NCBI RefSeq assembly: GCF_038096165.1
Contig: NZ_CP151076.1
Coordinates: forward strand, 4,833,501-4,897,500
Direction of reading: 5' to 3'
DNA length: 64,000 nt
DNA from: Pseudomonas sp. G.S.17
GTDB lineage: Bacteria; Pseudomonadota; Gammaproteobacteria; Pseudomonadales; Pseudomonadaceae
A program made the translations under genes and the position numbers. The notes beneath the pieces were generated by a model. That model searched no databases, had not been told where the DNA came from, and saw only the letters and a program-made list of their open reading frames with translations. Positions 17,498 through 28,608 of the stretch are shown here, in pieces. The first letter of the stretch is position 1. Each line of letters begins with the position of its first letter.

Positions 17498-19990
17498 ATG
17501 AGCAGACCCACCGATTTCGCTCAGCGATGGTTTTCGGCGCGCGGTTGGAAGCCCTTTCCTTTCCAGAAAGAAGTCTGGTCGGCCGTGAAACGTGGCGAGT
17601 CAGGGCTTCTGCACGCCAGTACCGGCTCCGGCAAAACCTACGCGGTGTGGTTCGCGGCGCTGAACTGTTTTGCCCAGGCCAACAAAGCCCCGCCTGAAGA
17701 CAAACCACGCAAACGCAAACCGCCTGCCGCGCCGCTGGGCGTGCTGTGGATAACCCCGATGCGCGCCCTCGCCGCCGACACTGCCCGCGCGCTCGAAGCG
17801 CCATTGCAGGATCTCGACATTCCCTGGAGCGTCGGCCTGCGCACCGGCGACACCAGCAGCAGCGAACGCGCCAGACAAGGCCGACGCCTGCCATCCGCCT
17901 TGATCACCACGCCGGAAAGCCTGACCTTGCTGCTCACCCGTGCCGACGCGCAGGGCACGCTGTCGACGCTGAAGATGGTAGTCGTTGATGAATGGCATGA
18001 GCTGATCGGCAACAAGCGTGGCGTGCAGCTGCAATTAGCCCTCGCCCGTTTGCGTCAGTGGAATCCGCAACTGATCGTGTGGGGCGTTTCTGCGACCCTG
18101 GGCAATCAAGACCATGCGCAGCAGGTGTTGCTGGGCCACGGCGGTGTCAGCGTGCAAGGCAAGATCAGCAAAGAGTTGTTGGTCGATACGCTGTTGCCGC
18201 CGGCAATCGAACGTTTTCCGTGGGCCGGGCATATGGGCCTGCGGATGTTGCCGCAAGTGCTGGCGGAGGTGGACAGCAGCGCCAGTTGCTTGCTGTTCAC
18301 CAATACCCGGGCGCAATCGGAAGTCTGGTATCAGGCCTTGCTCGAAGCGCGACCGGACTGGGCTGGCCTGATTGCCTTGCACCATGGCTCGTTGTCCCGG
18401 GAAGTGCGCGACTGGGTCGAACGCGCCTTGAAAGAAGGACAGCTTAAAGCAGTTGTGTGTACCTCCAGCCTGGATCTGGGCGTGGATTTCCTGCCCGTCG
18501 AGCGGGTGTTGCAGATCGGCTCGGCCAAAGGCGTGGCGCGCCTGATGCAACGCGCCGGTCGTTCCGGGCACGCACCGGGGCGGCCGTCACGCGTCACGCT
18601 GGTGCCCACTCATAGCCTTGAGTTGGTCGAAGCCGCAGCGGCGCATGACGCAATAGCAGCACGAATGATCGAGCCTCGGGAATCGCCGCACAAACCCCTC
18701 GATGTCCTGGTGCAGCACGTGGTCAGCATGGCGCTGGGCGGCGGGTTCCTGCCTGACGAGCTGCTTGCAGAAGTACGCACCGCCTGGGCCTACCGCGAGC
18801 TGACCGACGAGGAATGGCAATGGGCACTGGCGTTTGTCCGGCATGGCGGCCACTCGCTGACGGCCTATCCGGATTATCGACGCGTCGAACCCGACCAGCA
18901 CGGCATCTGGCGCGTGCCGGATGCGCGGCTGGCACGTCGGCATCGCATGAGCGTCGGCACCATCGTCAGTGACGCCAGCATCAATGTGACGTATTGGTCG
19001 AAAGGCGGTGGCGGCGGCTCGCTGGGCAGCGTTGAGGAAGGCTTCATTGCCCGCCTCAAACCCGGCGATGGCTTCTTGTTCAGCGGGCGCCTGCTGGAAC
19101 TGGTGCGGGTCGAGAACATGACCGCCTACGTGAAGCGCGCCACCAGCAAGAAGGCCGCCGTGCCGCGCTGGAACGGCGGACGCATGCCGCTTTCCAACGA
19201 ACTGGCTGACGCGGTGGTGGCCAAATTCGACGCCGCTGCCCGTGGCGAGCTTGTCAGCCCTGAGATGCAAGCCGTCAAACCTCTGCTGGAGGTTCAGCGG
19301 CATTGGTCGGGCTTGCCACAACAGCACACGTTGCTCGCCGAAGTGCTCAAATCCCGGGAAGGCTGGCATCTGTTTCTCTATCCGTTTGCCGGGCGCCATG
19401 TGCATCTTGGGCTGGCGAGTCTGCTGGCCTGGCGCCTGAGTCGTGACACGCCGCTGACCTTCTCCATCGCGGTCAACGATTACGGTTTTGAACTGCTCAG
19501 CGCCACGCCAATCGACTGGGCCGAGCAACTGCGCAAGGATCTGTTCACCGAAAACAATCTGATGGCCGACATCATCGCCAGCCTGAATGCCGGCGAGCTG
19601 GCACTGCGCCGCTTCCGGGAAATCGCCCGGATCGCCGGACTGGTGTTTTCCGGCTATCCGGGCGCACCCAAGAGTAATCGACAACTACAGGCTTCCAGCG
19701 GCCTGTTCTTTGAAGTGTTCAAACAATACGACGCCAGCAATCTGCTGCTCACTCAGGCCGAGGAGGAAGTGTTGCGCCAGGAACTGGACGTGCAGCGGCT
19801 CGAACACACCCTGCAACGCATCAATCAGCGCACGCTTGACGTACACCTGATCAAACGCGCCACGCCATTGGCCTTTCCATTGCTGGTCGAACGCATGCGC
19901 GAAAGCCTGAGCTCGGAGAAACTCGCCGACCGCATCGCGCGCATGGTGCGCGACCTTGAGAAGGCGGCCGGTCCCGAGGCGAACCCATGA
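17498..19990 (+). CDS. Ligase-associated Lhr-core DNA helicase
   Basis: An 830-residue superfamily 2 helicase. Walker A is [11 protein letters not shown], motif Ia WITPMRALA, motif [10 protein letters not shown] (DEWH, as in Lhr-type), motif [11 protein letters not shown], and motif [14 protein letters not shown]. The long C-terminal region (winged helix and Lhr-core domain, [30 protein letters not shown]) matches the ligase-associated Lhr family. Known relatives unwind 3'-tailed duplexes with ATP. Ribosome site GGAG precedes the ATG. It overlaps the phosphoesterase gene by 4 bases, forming the second half of the split repair cluster. Confidence 0.9.
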   Translation: MSRPTDFAQRWFSARGWKPFPFQKEVWSAVKRGESGLLHASTGSGKTYAVWFAALNCFAQANKAPPEDKPRKRKPPAAPLGVLWITPMRALAADTARALEAPLQDLDIPWSVGLRTGDTSSSERARQGRRLPSALITTPESLTLLLTRADAQGTLSTLKMVVVDEWHELIGNKRGVQLQLALARLRQWNPQLIVWGVSATLGNQDHAQQVLLGHGGVSVQGKISKELLVDTLLPPAIERFPWAGHMGLRMLPQVLAEVDSSASCLLFTNTRAQSEVWYQALLEARPDWAGLIALHHGSLSREVRDWVERALKEGQLKAVVCTSSLDLGVDFLPVERVLQIGSAKGVARLMQRAGRSGHAPGRPSRVTLVPTHSLELVEAAAAHDAIAARMIEPRESPHKPLDVLVQHVVSMALGGGFLPDELLAEVRTAWAYRELTDEEWQWALAFVRHGGHSLTAYPDYRRVEPDQHGIWRVPDARLARRHRMSVGTIVSDASINVTYWSKGGGGGSLGSVEEGFIARLKPGDGFLFSGRLLELVRVENMTAYVKRATSKKAAVPRWNGGRMPLSNELADAVVAKFDAAARGELVSPEMQAVKPLLEVQRHWSGLPQQHTLLAEVLKSREGWHLFLYPFAGRHVHLGLASLLAWRLSRDTPLTFSIAVNDYGFELLSATPIDWAEQLRKDLFTENNLMADIIASLNAGELALRRFREIARIAGLVFSGYPGAPKSNRQLQASSGLFFEVFKQYDASNLLLTQAEEEVLRQELDVQRLEHTLQRINQRTLDVHLIKRATPLAFPLLVERMRESLSSEKLADRIARMVRDLEKAAGPEANP

Positions 19991-20643
19991 AGCCGTACCT
20001 TGCGATCAATCTGGTTGGTGCCGAGCTTTGGTTATTGGCCGATAAAGCGATCTATTATCCGGAACACCGCGCGCTGTTGATCGCTGATGTGCATTTCGGC
20101 AAGGCTGCGGCCTATCGAAAACTCGGCCAACCGGTGCCACACGGCACGACTCAAGGCAATCTTGAGCGTCTTGATCGACTGCTGACTGCTTACAACTGCG
20201 ACTGGCTGATCTTTCTCGGCGACTTTTTGCATGCGCCTGAATCTCACACGGCCACCACGCTGAACGCGCTTGGCGAATGGCGCAGGGCGCGTCCTGACCT
20301 GCGCATGACGCTGATTCGCGGCAACCACGACAAACGCGCCGGCGATCCGCCTGACAGTCTTGCAATCGAAGTGGTAACCGAACCGCTGCTACTGGGTCCG
20401 TTCGCGTTGCAACATGAGCCCGATCCACACGCAACCCATCACGTGTTGGCCGGGCATGTGCATCCGGTTTATCGCTTGCAGGGCCGGGGACGGCAAAGCC
20501 TGCGACTGGCCTGCTTTTACATGGGAGAAAGGGTGAGTTTGCTGCCAGCTTTTGGTGGTTTTACCGGCGGCTTCGCCATCGAACAAAGCCCTGACAAGCA
20601 AATATATGTCGTCGGCGATGGCGCGGTCTGGGCTGCAGGATAG
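19987..20643 (+). CDS. pdeM: Ligase-associated metallophosphoesterase (PdeM/MPE)
   Basis: A 218-residue calcineurin-like phosphoesterase. All metal motifs are in order: DVHFGKAA (D-x-H), GDFLHAPE (GD), RGNHDKRAG (GNHD), and GHVHPVY (GHxH). The homologue studied from the P. putida cluster is a manganese-dependent DNA nuclease. The start overlaps the stop of the helicase gene, so the pair is coupled. The other two members of the set lie about 7-10 kb upstream. Confidence 0.88.
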   Translation: MKPYLAINLVGAELWLLADKAIYYPEHRALLIADVHFGKAAAYRKLGQPVPHGTTQGNLERLDRLLTAYNCDWLIFLGDFLHAPESHTATTLNALGEWRRARPDLRMTLIRGNHDKRAGDPPDSLAIEVVTEPLLLGPFALQHEPDPHATHHVLAGHVHPVYRLQGRGRQSLRLACFYMGERVSLLPAFGGFTGGFAIEQSPDKQIYVVGDGAVWAAG

Positions 20644-20756
20644 GCGCAGCTGAATCGATTCAACTTAGCCGGTTTTTAGCCCGTTCAGCCACTTTCGTGG
20701 CCGATCAGACACGACTCTGCCGGCCAGTGCATGCGCCAGCAGAAGCATGAGGGAAA

Positions 20757-20972
20757 TCAGACGACCGGGGCTGGTGGTGGCTCGTCCGGAACAGTCGGGC
20801 TGCCCGGTTCAGTCGGCTCTGGGATTTCTCCCGGCCCATCAGGGCCTGGCTGGCCGGGAATACCGCCAACCATATTGAATTGTGGATGCGCTAGTAACGA
20901 CCAGGCGAGTAGACCGACTTGATTGGCATGCGGGTCAACCCCTTGGGGACTGGGCTTCATTTCTATCTTCAT
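20757..20972 (-). CDS. Small proline-rich hypothetical protein
   Basis: A 71-residue protein: an N-terminal part MKIEMKPSPQGVDPHANQV and a short hydrophobic stretch (LLAWSLLAHP), then a Pro/Gly/Glu-rich tail (GIPGQPGPDGPGEIPEP and onwards to PPPAPVV). No family recognised. The good AGGAG ribosome site and codon usage like its neighbours argue that it is real. No signal peptide. It is not close enough to either neighbour to be in an operon. Confidence 0.55.
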   Translation of the reverse strand: MKIEMKPSPQGVDPHANQVGLLAWSLLAHPQFNMVGGIPGQPGPDGPGEIPEPTEPGSPTVPDEPPPAPVV

Positions 20973-21095
20973 AGGGCACTCCTGAGCGTTGGCCCCGCTC
21001 GCATGACGCGAGGGGAAACAGTTCAGCTCAATAGAGTGCCGAAATGAAGACTAATTCAATCCGGCCAGGATCAACGGTAACAAATACACCGAGGC

Positions 21096-21662
21096 CTATG
21101 CGCGCGGCAGGGTCACGCCACGTTGGCCCTGATATTTCCCGCCGCGATCCTTATAGGAAATCTCACATTCCTCGTCAGATTCCAGGAACAGCATCTGCGC
21201 CACGCCTTCATTGGCGTAGATCTTCGCTGGCAAGGTCGTGGTGTTGGAGAACTCCAGAGTCACGTGTCCTTCCCACTCAGGTTCCAGCGGTGTCACGTTG
21301 ACGATGATGCCGCAGCGCGCGTAGGTGCTTTTTCCCAGACAGATGGTCAGCACATTGCGCGGAATACGGAAATATTCGACGGTGCGCGCCAGGGCAAAGG
21401 AGTTCGGCGGGATGATGCAGACGTCGCTGGTAACGTCGACAAAGCTTTTTTCATCGAAGTTCTTCGGATCGACGGTCGCCGAGTTGATATTGGTGAATAC
21501 CTTGAATTCGGCAGCGCAACGCACGTCGTAGCCGTAGCTGGAAACGCCGTACGAGATCAGCCGGTCGGCGCCTTCGCCGCGCATCTGACGCTCCACGAAA
21601 GGCTCGATCATGCCGTGTTCCTGCGCCATGCGGCGAATCCACTTGTCCGATTTGATGCTCAT
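21096..21662 (-). CDS. dcd: dCTP deaminase
   Basis: A 188-residue dUTPase-fold enzyme that deaminates dCTP to dUTP, feeding dTTP synthesis. Diagnostic strings are [43 protein letters not shown] with the catalytic Glu region, and [16 protein letters not shown]. The C-terminus [18 protein letters not shown] closes over the nucleotide. Length is normal (about 190). Single gene. Confidence 0.95.
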   Translation of the reverse strand: MSIKSDKWIRRMAQEHGMIEPFVERQMRGEGADRLISYGVSSYGYDVRCAAEFKVFTNINSATVDPKNFDEKSFVDVTSDVCIIPPNSFALARTVEYFRIPRNVLTICLGKSTYARCGIIVNVTPLEPEWEGHVTLEFSNTTTLPAKIYANEGVAQMLFLESDEECEISYKDRGGKYQGQRGVTLPRA

Positions 21663-21971
21663 GGCGGTGTCCTGAATAGCGAGGTGAAAAAGATGTCCGG
21701 CATCTTACCGGGCCGGGGCGCCGGGTTCAAAGACTGTGGGCATGATGCAGGTCATGCTTTGGACACGAATAGAAATATTCCTGCACAGAGTGTTGGCACG
21801 TTCAAAAAAAAGCGTTAAGGTGGCGTCACTGTGTTGCTTGTGTCACTGAGAATCTCTACACGATGTTGAATTTCGATCCAACCATCTCCAAGAATTTTTC
21901 CTGCTCTTTGCACTCAGTCTCGGCCAGGGCATTTCCTGAGTCGCAGTTAACTTTGTCCAAGGAGATACACC

Positions 21972-22181
21972 ATGTCTAATCGCCAAACTGGTACCGTTAA
22001 GTGGTTCAACGATGAAAAAGGCTTCGGCTTCATCACTCCACAATCGGGTGACGACCTGTTCGTTCACTTCAAAGCTATCCAATCCGACGGCTTCAAAAGC
22101 CTGAAAGAAGGCCAACAGGTTTCTTTCATCGCTACCCGCGGTCAGAAAGGTATGCAAGCTGAAGAAGTTCAAGTTATCTAA
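21972..22181 (+). CDS. Cold-shock domain protein (CspA/CapB family)
   Basis: A 69-residue single cold-shock domain. It has both RNA-binding motifs: KGFGFITP (RNP1) and DLFVHFKAI (RNP2), after [10 protein letters not shown]. It acts as an RNA/ssDNA chaperone. About 300 bases lie upstream with no gene, consistent with the long 5' leaders typical of csp mRNAs; AAGGAG supplies the ribosome site. A strong terminator follows 20 bases after the stop. Confidence 0.93.
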   Translation: MSNRQTGTVKWFNDEKGFGFITPQSGDDLFVHFKAIQSDGFKSLKEGQQVSFIATRGQKGMQAEEVQVI

Positions 22182-22198
22182 CTTGTACTGAATCGCTT

Positions 22199-22230
22199 AA
22201 AAAAAACCCCGCCAAAAGCGGGGTTTTTTT
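22199..22230 (+). terminator. Intrinsic terminator after the cold-shock gene
   Basis: A-run, CCCCGC, loop CAAAA, GCGGGG and a run of seven T. Symmetric A/T runs mean it could work in both directions. Confidence 0.9.
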
Positions 22231-22267
22231 ATGCCTGCTGTTTTTCCGCGCTGCCAGCGAAGAAACG

Positions 22268-22357
22268 GTAGGGCCGGCTTTAGCCGGGAGAGCGGCGTTA
22301 CTGTCTACACCGTTGCAGTGCATAGACCAACCGACTCCCGGCCAAAGCCGGCCCTAC
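22268..22357. repeat. REPIN, family 2 (GTAGGGCCGGC type)
   Basis: GTAGGGCCGGCTTTAGCCGG faces its reverse complement ending GCCGGCCCTAC, about 45 bases apart, between the cold-shock gene and apbC. Confidence 0.85.
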
Positions 22358-22386
22358 GCCGCAATCACGAGCAAAGAAAACCCTTT

Positions 22387-23481
22387 TCAGTCATCGCTAA
22401 CCGAAATATTCGGCATCGCCGGGCTTTCTGCTTCCTGCAGGACGATCCGCGCGCCAACGTGCCGCGCCAATTCCTGATAAACCATGGCAATCTGGCTTTC
22501 CGGCTCGGCAATGACCGTTGGCTTGCCACCATCGGCCTGTTCGCGGATCAACATCGACAGCGGCAATGAAGCCAGCAGCTCGACGTTGTACTGGCTGGCC
22601 AGCTTCTCGCCACCGCCTTCGCCAAACAAATGCTCGGCATGGCCACAGTTCGAACAGATGTGCACCGCCATGTTCTCGACCACGCCCAGCACCGGAATAT
22701 TCACCTTGCGGAACATTTCCACGCCCTTCTTGGCATCCAGCAGCGCCAGATCCTGCGGGGTCGTGACAATCACCGCGCCGGCAACCGGGACTTTCTGGGC
22801 CAGGGTCAACTGGATATCACCGGTACCCGGGGGCATGTCGATGACCAGATAATCCAGATCATTCCAGGCGGTCTGGGTAATCAGCTGCAATAAAGCGCCG
22901 GAGACCATCGGCCCGCGCCACACCATCGGCGTGTTGTCATCGGTCAGGAACGCCATGGACATGACTTCGATGCCGTGGGATTCAATGGGCACGAACCATT
23001 TCTGATCCTTGATCTTCGGCCGGGTACCTTCGGCGATACCAAACATCACGCCCTGGCTTGGCCCATAGATATCGGCGTCGAGAATCCCGACCCGCGCGCC
23101 TTCCCGCGACAGCGCCAGGGCCAGATTGGCAGCCGTCGTGGACTTACCGACACCGCCCTTGCCCGACGCCACGGCAACGATATTTTTGACATTGGCCAGG
23201 CCGGGGATTTGCCCCTGGGCCTTGTGCGCGGCGATGACCGTGTTGATCTCGACCTTGGCCGACGTCACGCCATCCAGGCCTTCGATGGCGATTTGCAGCA
23301 TCTGCGCCCAGCCATTCTTGAACAACCCGGCGGCGTAACCCAATTCCAGCTGGACGTTGACACGCTCACCCTGGATGTCGATGGCGCGTACGCAACCGGC
23401 CGTGACCGGGTCTTGATTCAAATAGGGATCGGTATATTGGCGAAGGACGGCTTCCACCGCTGCGCGATTTACAGCGCTCAT
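22387..23481 (-). CDS. apbC: Iron-sulfur cluster carrier ATPase ApbC/Mrp
   Basis: A 364-residue Mrp/NBP35-family protein that holds and transfers Fe-S clusters. Residues 1-90 are a MIP18-type domain. The deviant Walker A is VASGKGGVGKSTTAANLA (about residues 104-121). LDADIYGPSQGVM and VIDMPPGTGDIQL are the other nucleotide motifs. The cluster-binding pair is CSNC in AVHICSNCGHAEHLFGEG. Divergent from metG with about 175 bases between, which must contain both promoters. Confidence 0.95.
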   Translation of the reverse strand: MSAVNRAAVEAVLRQYTDPYLNQDPVTAGCVRAIDIQGERVNVQLELGYAAGLFKNGWAQMLQIAIEGLDGVTSAKVEINTVIAAHKAQGQIPGLANVKNIVAVASGKGGVGKSTTAANLALALSREGARVGILDADIYGPSQGVMFGIAEGTRPKIKDQKWFVPIESHGIEVMSMAFLTDDNTPMVWRGPMVSGALLQLITQTAWNDLDYLVIDMPPGTGDIQLTLAQKVPVAGAVIVTTPQDLALLDAKKGVEMFRKVNIPVLGVVENMAVHICSNCGHAEHLFGEGGGEKLASQYNVELLASLPLSMLIREQADGGKPTVIAEPESQIAMVYQELARHVGARIVLQEAESPAMPNISVSDD

Positions 23482-23656
23482 GGGCTACTCCCGAATAAAG
23501 GCAGACTAAAACAGGCGGCTATCCTACCCCTTCTATTGATTGGCAGCATGGTTTCGCTGCGCATGCCAGACGACTCCTACATCTGCGCGGGGTGAAAAAA
23601 GTTGGCCAGACCGTTATAGTGGTCGACCTCCGTTTCACTTCAAGTAGCCGAGCCCC

Positions 23657-25705
23657 ATGTCCGAGCCACGCAAGATTCTCGTCACCAGCGCCCTGCCCTA
23701 TGCCAATGGATCCATCCATCTTGGCCATATGCTTGAGTACATCCAGACTGATATGTGGGTGCGCTTCCAGAAGCATCGCGGCAATCAGTGCATTTATGTC
23801 TGCGCGGACGACGCTCACGGCTCGGCAATCATGTTGCGCGCCGAAAAAGAAGGCATCACCCCGGAACAGTTGATCGACAACGTCAAGGCCGAGCACAGCG
23901 CGGACTTCAACGATTTCCTGGTCGACTTCGATAACTTCCACTCGACGCACTCGGACGAAAACCGCGAGCTGTCGAGCATGATCTACAAGCGCCTGCGCGA
24001 TGCCGGGCATATCGCAACGCGTTCGATCACCCAGTATTTCGACCCGGAAAAAAAGATGTTCCTGGCCGATCGCTTCATCAAGGGCACGTGCCCGAAATGT
24101 GGCACTGAGGACCAGTACGGCGACAACTGCGAAAAATGCGGCGCCACTTACGCACCGACCGACCTGAAAAACCCGCGCTCAGCTATTTCCGGCGCGATTC
24201 CGGTGCTGAAAGAATCCAAGCATTTCTTCTTCGATCTGCCTGCGTTCGACGCCATGCTGAAAAGCTGGACCCGCAGCGGCTCCTTGCAGGATGCCGTGGC
24301 CAACAAGATCGCCGAATGGCTGGATGCCGGCTTGCAGCAGTGGGATATCTCCCGCGACGCGCCGTACTTCGGCTTCGAGATTCCGGATGAGCCGGGCAAG
24401 TACTTCTATGTCTGGCTGGATGCGCCTATCGGCTACATGGCCAGCTTCAAGAACCTGTGCGCGCGCCGTCCGGACCTGGACTTCGACGCGTACTGGGCCA
24501 AGGATTCCACGACCGAGCTTTACCATTTCATCGGCAAGGACATCGTCAACTTCCACGCCCTGTTCTGGCCGGCGATGCTCGAAGGTGCTGGCCTGCGCAA
24601 GCCGACCGGTATCAACGTGCACGGCTACGTCACGGTAAACGGTCAGAAAATGTCCAAATCCCGTGGCACCTTCATCAAGGCCCGGACCTATCTGGAACAC
24701 CTGTCGCCGGAATACCTACGTTATTACTACGCAGCCAAACTGGGCAAAGGTGTCGACGATCTGGACCTGAACCTGGAAGATTTCGTACAGAAGGTCAACT
24801 CGGACCTGATCGGCAAAGTCGTCAACATTGCCAGCCGTTGCGCAGGCTTCATTCATAAAGGCAACGCGGGTGTGCTGGTGGCCGGCAATCCGGAACCCGA
24901 GCTGACCGATGCGTTCCTGACTGCTGCGCCAGGTATCGCCGAAGCTTACGAAGCCCGTGATTTCGCCCGCGCCATGCGTGAAATCATGGGTCTGGCCGAC
25001 CGCGCCAACGCCTATATCGCCGAAAAGGCGCCGTGGTCGCTGGCCAAGCAGGAAGGCAAACAGGATGAAGTCCAGGCTGTCTGTGCGCTGGGCGTCAATC
25101 TGTTCCGGCAATTGGTGATTTTCCTCAAACCGGTGCTGCCGTTGCTGGCCGCCGATGCGGAAAAATTCCTCAATGTTGCGCCGCTGACCTGGGACGACCA
25201 CCAGACGCTGCTGAGCAATCATCAGCTCAATCCGTTCCAGGCCCTGATGACGCGCATCGATCCGGCAAAAGTCGAAGCCATGACCGCAGCCTCGAAAGAA
25301 GACCTGAGCACCAGCGCTACCGAAACCGATGCCGCACCAGCAGGCAACGGCGAGCTGACCAAGGAGCCACTGGCGGCCGAGATCGAGTTCGATGCCTTTG
25401 CGGCCGTTGACCTGCGGGTTGCCTTGATCCTCAAGGCTGAACATGTGGAAGGTGCCGACAAACTGCTGCGCCTGACGCTGGATATCGGTGACGAGCAACG
25501 CAACGTGTTCTCGGGCATCAAGAGCGCGTACCCGAACCCTTCCGAGCTGGAAGGTCGCCTGACCATGATGATCGCCAACCTGAAGCCGCGCAAAATGCGT
25601 TTCGGCATATCGGAAGGCATGGTGATGGCAGCGGGCCCTGGCGGCGAAGAAATCTACTTGCTCAGCCCTGACAGCGGCGCAAAGCCGGGTCAGCGTATCA
25701 AGTAA
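23657..25705 (+). CDS. metG: Methionyl-tRNA synthetase
   Basis: A 682-residue class I synthetase. The HIGH motif is at HLGH (residues 21-24), and the KMSKS motif at residues 331-335. A zinc site is formed by Cys145, Cys148, Cys158 and Cys161. The C-terminal 110 residues are the EMAP/Trbp111-type tRNA-binding dimerisation domain ([20 protein letters not shown]), preceded by an Ala/Glu-rich linker. All parts are intact and the length is normal for gamma-proteobacteria. Confidence 0.97.
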   Translation: MSEPRKILVTSALPYANGSIHLGHMLEYIQTDMWVRFQKHRGNQCIYVCADDAHGSAIMLRAEKEGITPEQLIDNVKAEHSADFNDFLVDFDNFHSTHSDENRELSSMIYKRLRDAGHIATRSITQYFDPEKKMFLADRFIKGTCPKCGTEDQYGDNCEKCGATYAPTDLKNPRSAISGAIPVLKESKHFFFDLPAFDAMLKSWTRSGSLQDAVANKIAEWLDAGLQQWDISRDAPYFGFEIPDEPGKYFYVWLDAPIGYMASFKNLCARRPDLDFDAYWAKDSTTELYHFIGKDIVNFHALFWPAMLEGAGLRKPTGINVHGYVTVNGQKMSKSRGTFIKARTYLEHLSPEYLRYYYAAKLGKGVDDLDLNLEDFVQKVNSDLIGKVVNIASRCAGFIHKGNAGVLVAGNPEPELTDAFLTAAPGIAEAYEARDFARAMREIMGLADRANAYIAEKAPWSLAKQEGKQDEVQAVCALGVNLFRQLVIFLKPVLPLLAADAEKFLNVAPLTWDDHQTLLSNHQLNPFQALMTRIDPAKVEAMTAASKEDLSTSATETDAAPAGNGELTKEPLAAEIEFDAFAAVDLRVALILKAEHVEGADKLLRLTLDIGDEQRNVFSGIKSAYPNPSELEGRLTMMIANLKPRKMRFGISEGMVMAAGPGGEEIYLLSPDSGAKPGQRIK

Positions 25706-25731
25706 GAGTCATTCGAATTGAAGTGCGATTC

Positions 25732-25818
25732 GTTGGAGTGAGGCTTGCCCGCGAATCAGGCGCCTCGGTGACCCATCCACCGCGTTATCGTTCTTCGCGG
25801 GCAAGCACCGCTCCAACG
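25732..25818. repeat. REPIN, family 3
   Basis: GTTGGAGTGAGGCTTGCCCG faces CGGGCAAGCACCGCTCCAAC. Arms show compensating-free mismatches, so this copy is older or less perfect than 5721-5808. Located between metG and rnfA. Confidence 0.8.
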
Positions 25819-25974
25819 GGGCTGGCGCTTGTCGCGCGACAGCGCGAAGTCTGGACAACGGGCGATATCCCGCCAGGCTTTGCGGCAACGTCCAACGAAA
25901 CGAACCGGTTTCTTGCCAGATACTGTCTACCCTTTAGAAAGGCTCTTCAGCCTGTTCGCACATCCGGCAAGCAC

Positions 25975-26562
25975 ATGACCGACTTCATCCTTATCTTCAT
26001 CAGCGCCGCACTGGTCAACAACTTCGTGTTGCAGCAGCCGATTGCTGTCGATCCGGTACTGGCCACCTCCGTGCAGACGGCGAATACCCGTGCTCGCGTG
26101 CATGCATTGGGCATCGCCACACTCAGTCTGATGTTGGTAAGCAGTCTGGTTGGCTACGGGGTTTACCGGTACGTCTTGCTGCCCAAGGGCTTCGGTTTTT
26201 TGTCGCTGTTCGTGTTCCTGCCTACAGTTGTGCTGCTGATCAATCCAACGTTGCGGGCCCTCGGCCGAATATTTCCACGTTTGCCACTGGATGGCCTGCA
26301 TCTGCTGCTGATCGGTAACGCCGGCGTACTCGGGCTGATGGTACTTGGCACCGAGCCGGATAAAGGGTTGATCCATGCAGTCGCGTTGAGTCTGGGAGGC
26401 GGATTGGGATTCTGGCTGGTGTTGAGCCTGTTCGACGACCTGACCGGACGACTGCGACAGCAATTCATTCCCACACCCTTTCAAGGTCTGCCCATCCAAC
26501 TGATTGGCGCTGGTCTGATGGGGCTGGCCTTTCTTGGTTTCAGCGGACTGGTCAAACCATGA
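25975..26562 (+). CDS. rnfA: Ion-translocating electron transport complex subunit RnfA
   Basis: A 195-residue protein with six hydrophobic helices, of the RnfA/NqrE family. Family strings are the first line [20 protein letters not shown] (usual form NNFVL..F.G.CPF) and [17 protein letters not shown]. The start at 25975 follows the family pattern [19 protein letters not shown]; the upstream open frame reads through a REPIN and is not coding. It opens the rnfABDGE-nth operon, overlapping rnfB by 4 bases. The canonical GxCPF string of the family is replaced here by QQPIAV, so the subunit is divergent. Confidence 0.85.
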   Translation: MTDFILIFISAALVNNFVLQQPIAVDPVLATSVQTANTRARVHALGIATLSLMLVSSLVGYGVYRYVLLPKGFGFLSLFVFLPTVVLLINPTLRALGRIFPRLPLDGLHLLLIGNAGVLGLMVLGTEPDKGLIHAVALSLGGGLGFWLVLSLFDDLTGRLRQQFIPTPFQGLPIQLIGAGLMGLAFLGFSGLVKP

Positions 26563-27602
26563 CTCTCATTCAACGCATCGACGCGCTGCTGCCGCAAACC
26601 CAGTGCGGCAAATGTGGCCATCCGGGTTGCAAGCCCTATGCGCAGGGTATCGTCGACGGCGAAGCAATCAATAAATGCCCTCCCGGCGGCGAAGAAACCA
26701 TCGCGGCCCTGGCGCAGCTGCTCAAGGTGCCGATTCTGGCGCTGGACACCGAACGCGGCCCGGCCCCGCCGCAAGTTGCGTTCATCCGCGAGGCGGAGTG
26801 CATTGGCTGCACCAAGTGCATTCAGGCCTGTCCGGTGGATGCAATTCTTGGCGCGGCAAAGATGATGCACACCGTCATCGTCGACGAATGCACAGGCTGC
26901 GATCTGTGTGTGGCGCCTTGCCCGGTGGACTGCATCGATATGCTCCCCCTGCCGCTCACGGGGGTAATCCCGATTGTCGGCGGCCTTGCAGTGACCGAAC
27001 AGCAAACCCAGGCCCGAACGCGCAAACGCAATCACGCCCGCCATCGCTTCGAAGCCCGCAACGCTCGCCTGCGCCACGAAGAGCAACAGCGTCACGCGGA
27101 ACGGCTGGCCCGCGCGCAAAAGCCTGTAGCGCAGCCAGACACCCTTGAGAGTCCGCTGCAATCTGCTATCGAACGTATCCGCGCGCAAAAACTGGCAACA
27201 ACCGAAGATGCGCTGAAAAAAGCGCGCAGCACCCTGGCCATGAGCCGGGCGCAGCTGAACAAATCCCTCAAGGCTTTCGGTCATCCGCCTATCGCCGAGC
27301 AGGCTGCGCAGCTGGTGGAGATGCAAAAAGAGTTCGAAGCCGCCGAGCAAGCGCTGGCGAGCCTGCAGGATCGGACACCCGTGCCGGCGCAAACGCCGGT
27401 AGCCCCGCGCGACGACAGCAGCCTGAAACGGGCAAAAATTCAATTGGCCATGGCCCGCGCCGCCTACAACAAAGCGTTGTCAGCTCAGGCCACCGCCGAG
27501 CAACTGGCAACCCTGCAAACAGCACTGCACACAGCCGAGGTGGCGCTTGATTCGGCAATGCAGCCCTCATCTGCATTGATGGATACTCGTGCGAACGCCT
27601 GA
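26559..27602 (+). CDS. rnfB: RnfB-like ferredoxin subunit with long coiled tail
   Basis: A 347-residue protein. Residues 12-60 hold the RnfB 4Fe-4S domain ([19 protein letters not shown]; later KCPPGGEE). Residues about 75-130 hold two 4Fe-4S ferredoxin motifs ([14 protein letters not shown] and [14 protein letters not shown]). The rest, about 190 residues, is a charged Ala/Glu/Gln/Arg-rich coiled-coil with related units ([40 protein letters not shown]). Such repeats are usual in the tail of RnfC, not RnfB. The N-terminal membrane helix normally found in RnfB is missing. It overlaps rnfD by 14 bases. Confidence 0.85.
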   Translation: MTLIQRIDALLPQTQCGKCGHPGCKPYAQGIVDGEAINKCPPGGEETIAALAQLLKVPILALDTERGPAPPQVAFIREAECIGCTKCIQACPVDAILGAAKMMHTVIVDECTGCDLCVAPCPVDCIDMLPLPLTGVIPIVGGLAVTEQQTQARTRKRNHARHRFEARNARLRHEEQQRHAERLARAQKPVAQPDTLESPLQSAIERIRAQKLATTEDALKKARSTLAMSRAQLNKSLKAFGHPPIAEQAAQLVEMQKEFEAAEQALASLQDRTPVPAQTPVAPRDDSSLKRAKIQLAMARAAYNKALSAQATAEQLATLQTALHTAEVALDSAMQPSSALMDTRANA

Positions 27603-28608
27603 TAACGCCCTCCACCTGGAACAGGTGAACGAGCGCCTGCAAAAAACCATGCTGTGGGTGCTGATTGCCGCACTGCCGGGGGCATTGACCCTCTTCTGGT
27701 TCTTCGGTTGGGGCGTATTGATCACCTGGCTGATAGCGGCGGGTGCAGCGCTGCTGGTCGAAGCTGCCGTGCTCGCCCTGCGCAGGCAAGCGCTGCTGCC
27801 GACACTCAATGATTACAGCGCTTTGGTGAGTGCAACCCTTCTGGCGTTGGCGCTGCCGCCCTATTCACCTTGGTGGGTGACTGCGCTGGCCAGCGGATTT
27901 GCGCTGCTGTTTGGCAAACATTTATATGGCGGCATCGGCAATAACCCTTTCAATCCGGCGATGCTGGGCTATGCCTTCGTACTTGTTTCGTTCCCCCAAC
28001 AGATGAACCACTGGCCCGCGACGCACGGCCTGAGCCTGGCGGGTGGCCTGCAGCACATCTTCGGTCTCGACCTCAGCGGCCTATCAAACCCGGATGCCTG
28101 GTCTCAGGCGACCGCACTCGATGTACTTCGCATCAACAAGAGTTTCACCGTCGACGAACTCTTCGCGCGCAGTCCGGCGTTCGGCAGCCTGGGCGGGCGC
28201 GGCGTGGAATGGGTCAACCTGGCTTTCCTCGCTGGCGGGGCGCTGCTGTTGCAACGTCGCCTGATCGGCTGGCACGCGCCGGTTGGCATGCTCGGTAGCC
28301 TGTTCTTGATCAGTTTGCTGTGCTGGAACGGTTCGGGGTCTGACTCCAACGGCTCGCCGCTGTTTCACTGGTTCACCGGCGCGACAATGCTCGGCGCGTT
28401 TTTCATTGTCACCGAGCCGGTTTCCGGGCCGGACAATCCCAGGGCGCGCCTGCTTTTCGGTGTCGGCACCGGCCTGATTATCTATGTCATTCGCACCTGG
28501 GGTGCTTACCCGGACGGTGTTGCATTCGCGGTACTGCTGATGAACCTCGCCGTGCCGGCACTGGAGCGCCTGACCGCATCGCCAGCGACGCCCGGTGAAC
28601 ATTCATGA
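27589..28608 (+). CDS. rnfD: Rnf complex subunit RnfD
   Basis: A 339-residue membrane protein of the RnfD/NqrB family with about nine helices. The covalent FMN site is visible as [11 protein letters not shown], with Thr266 the acceptor. Other strings: [25 protein letters not shown] and the C-terminal [18 protein letters not shown]. It starts at a GTG that overlaps the end of rnfB, so there is no space for rnfC between them. Its stop overlaps the start of rnfG. Confidence 0.9.
   Translation: MRTPDNALHLEQVNERLQKTMLWVLIAALPGALTLFWFFGWGVLITWLIAAGAALLVEAAVLALRRQALLPTLNDYSALVSATLLALALPPYSPWWVTALASGFALLFGKHLYGGIGNNPFNPAMLGYAFVLVSFPQQMNHWPATHGLSLAGGLQHIFGLDLSGLSNPDAWSQATALDVLRINKSFTVDELFARSPAFGSLGGRGVEWVNLAFLAGGALLLQRRLIGWHAPVGMLGSLFLISLLCWNGSGSDSNGSPLFHWFTGATMLGAFFIVTEPVSGPDNPRARLLFGVGTGLIIYVIRTWGAYPDGVAFAVLLMNLAVPALERLTASPATPGEHS

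Noticed and set aside
25723..25974. Upstream extension of rnfA
   Set aside because: It translates a REPIN; the family start MTDFILIF is at 25975.
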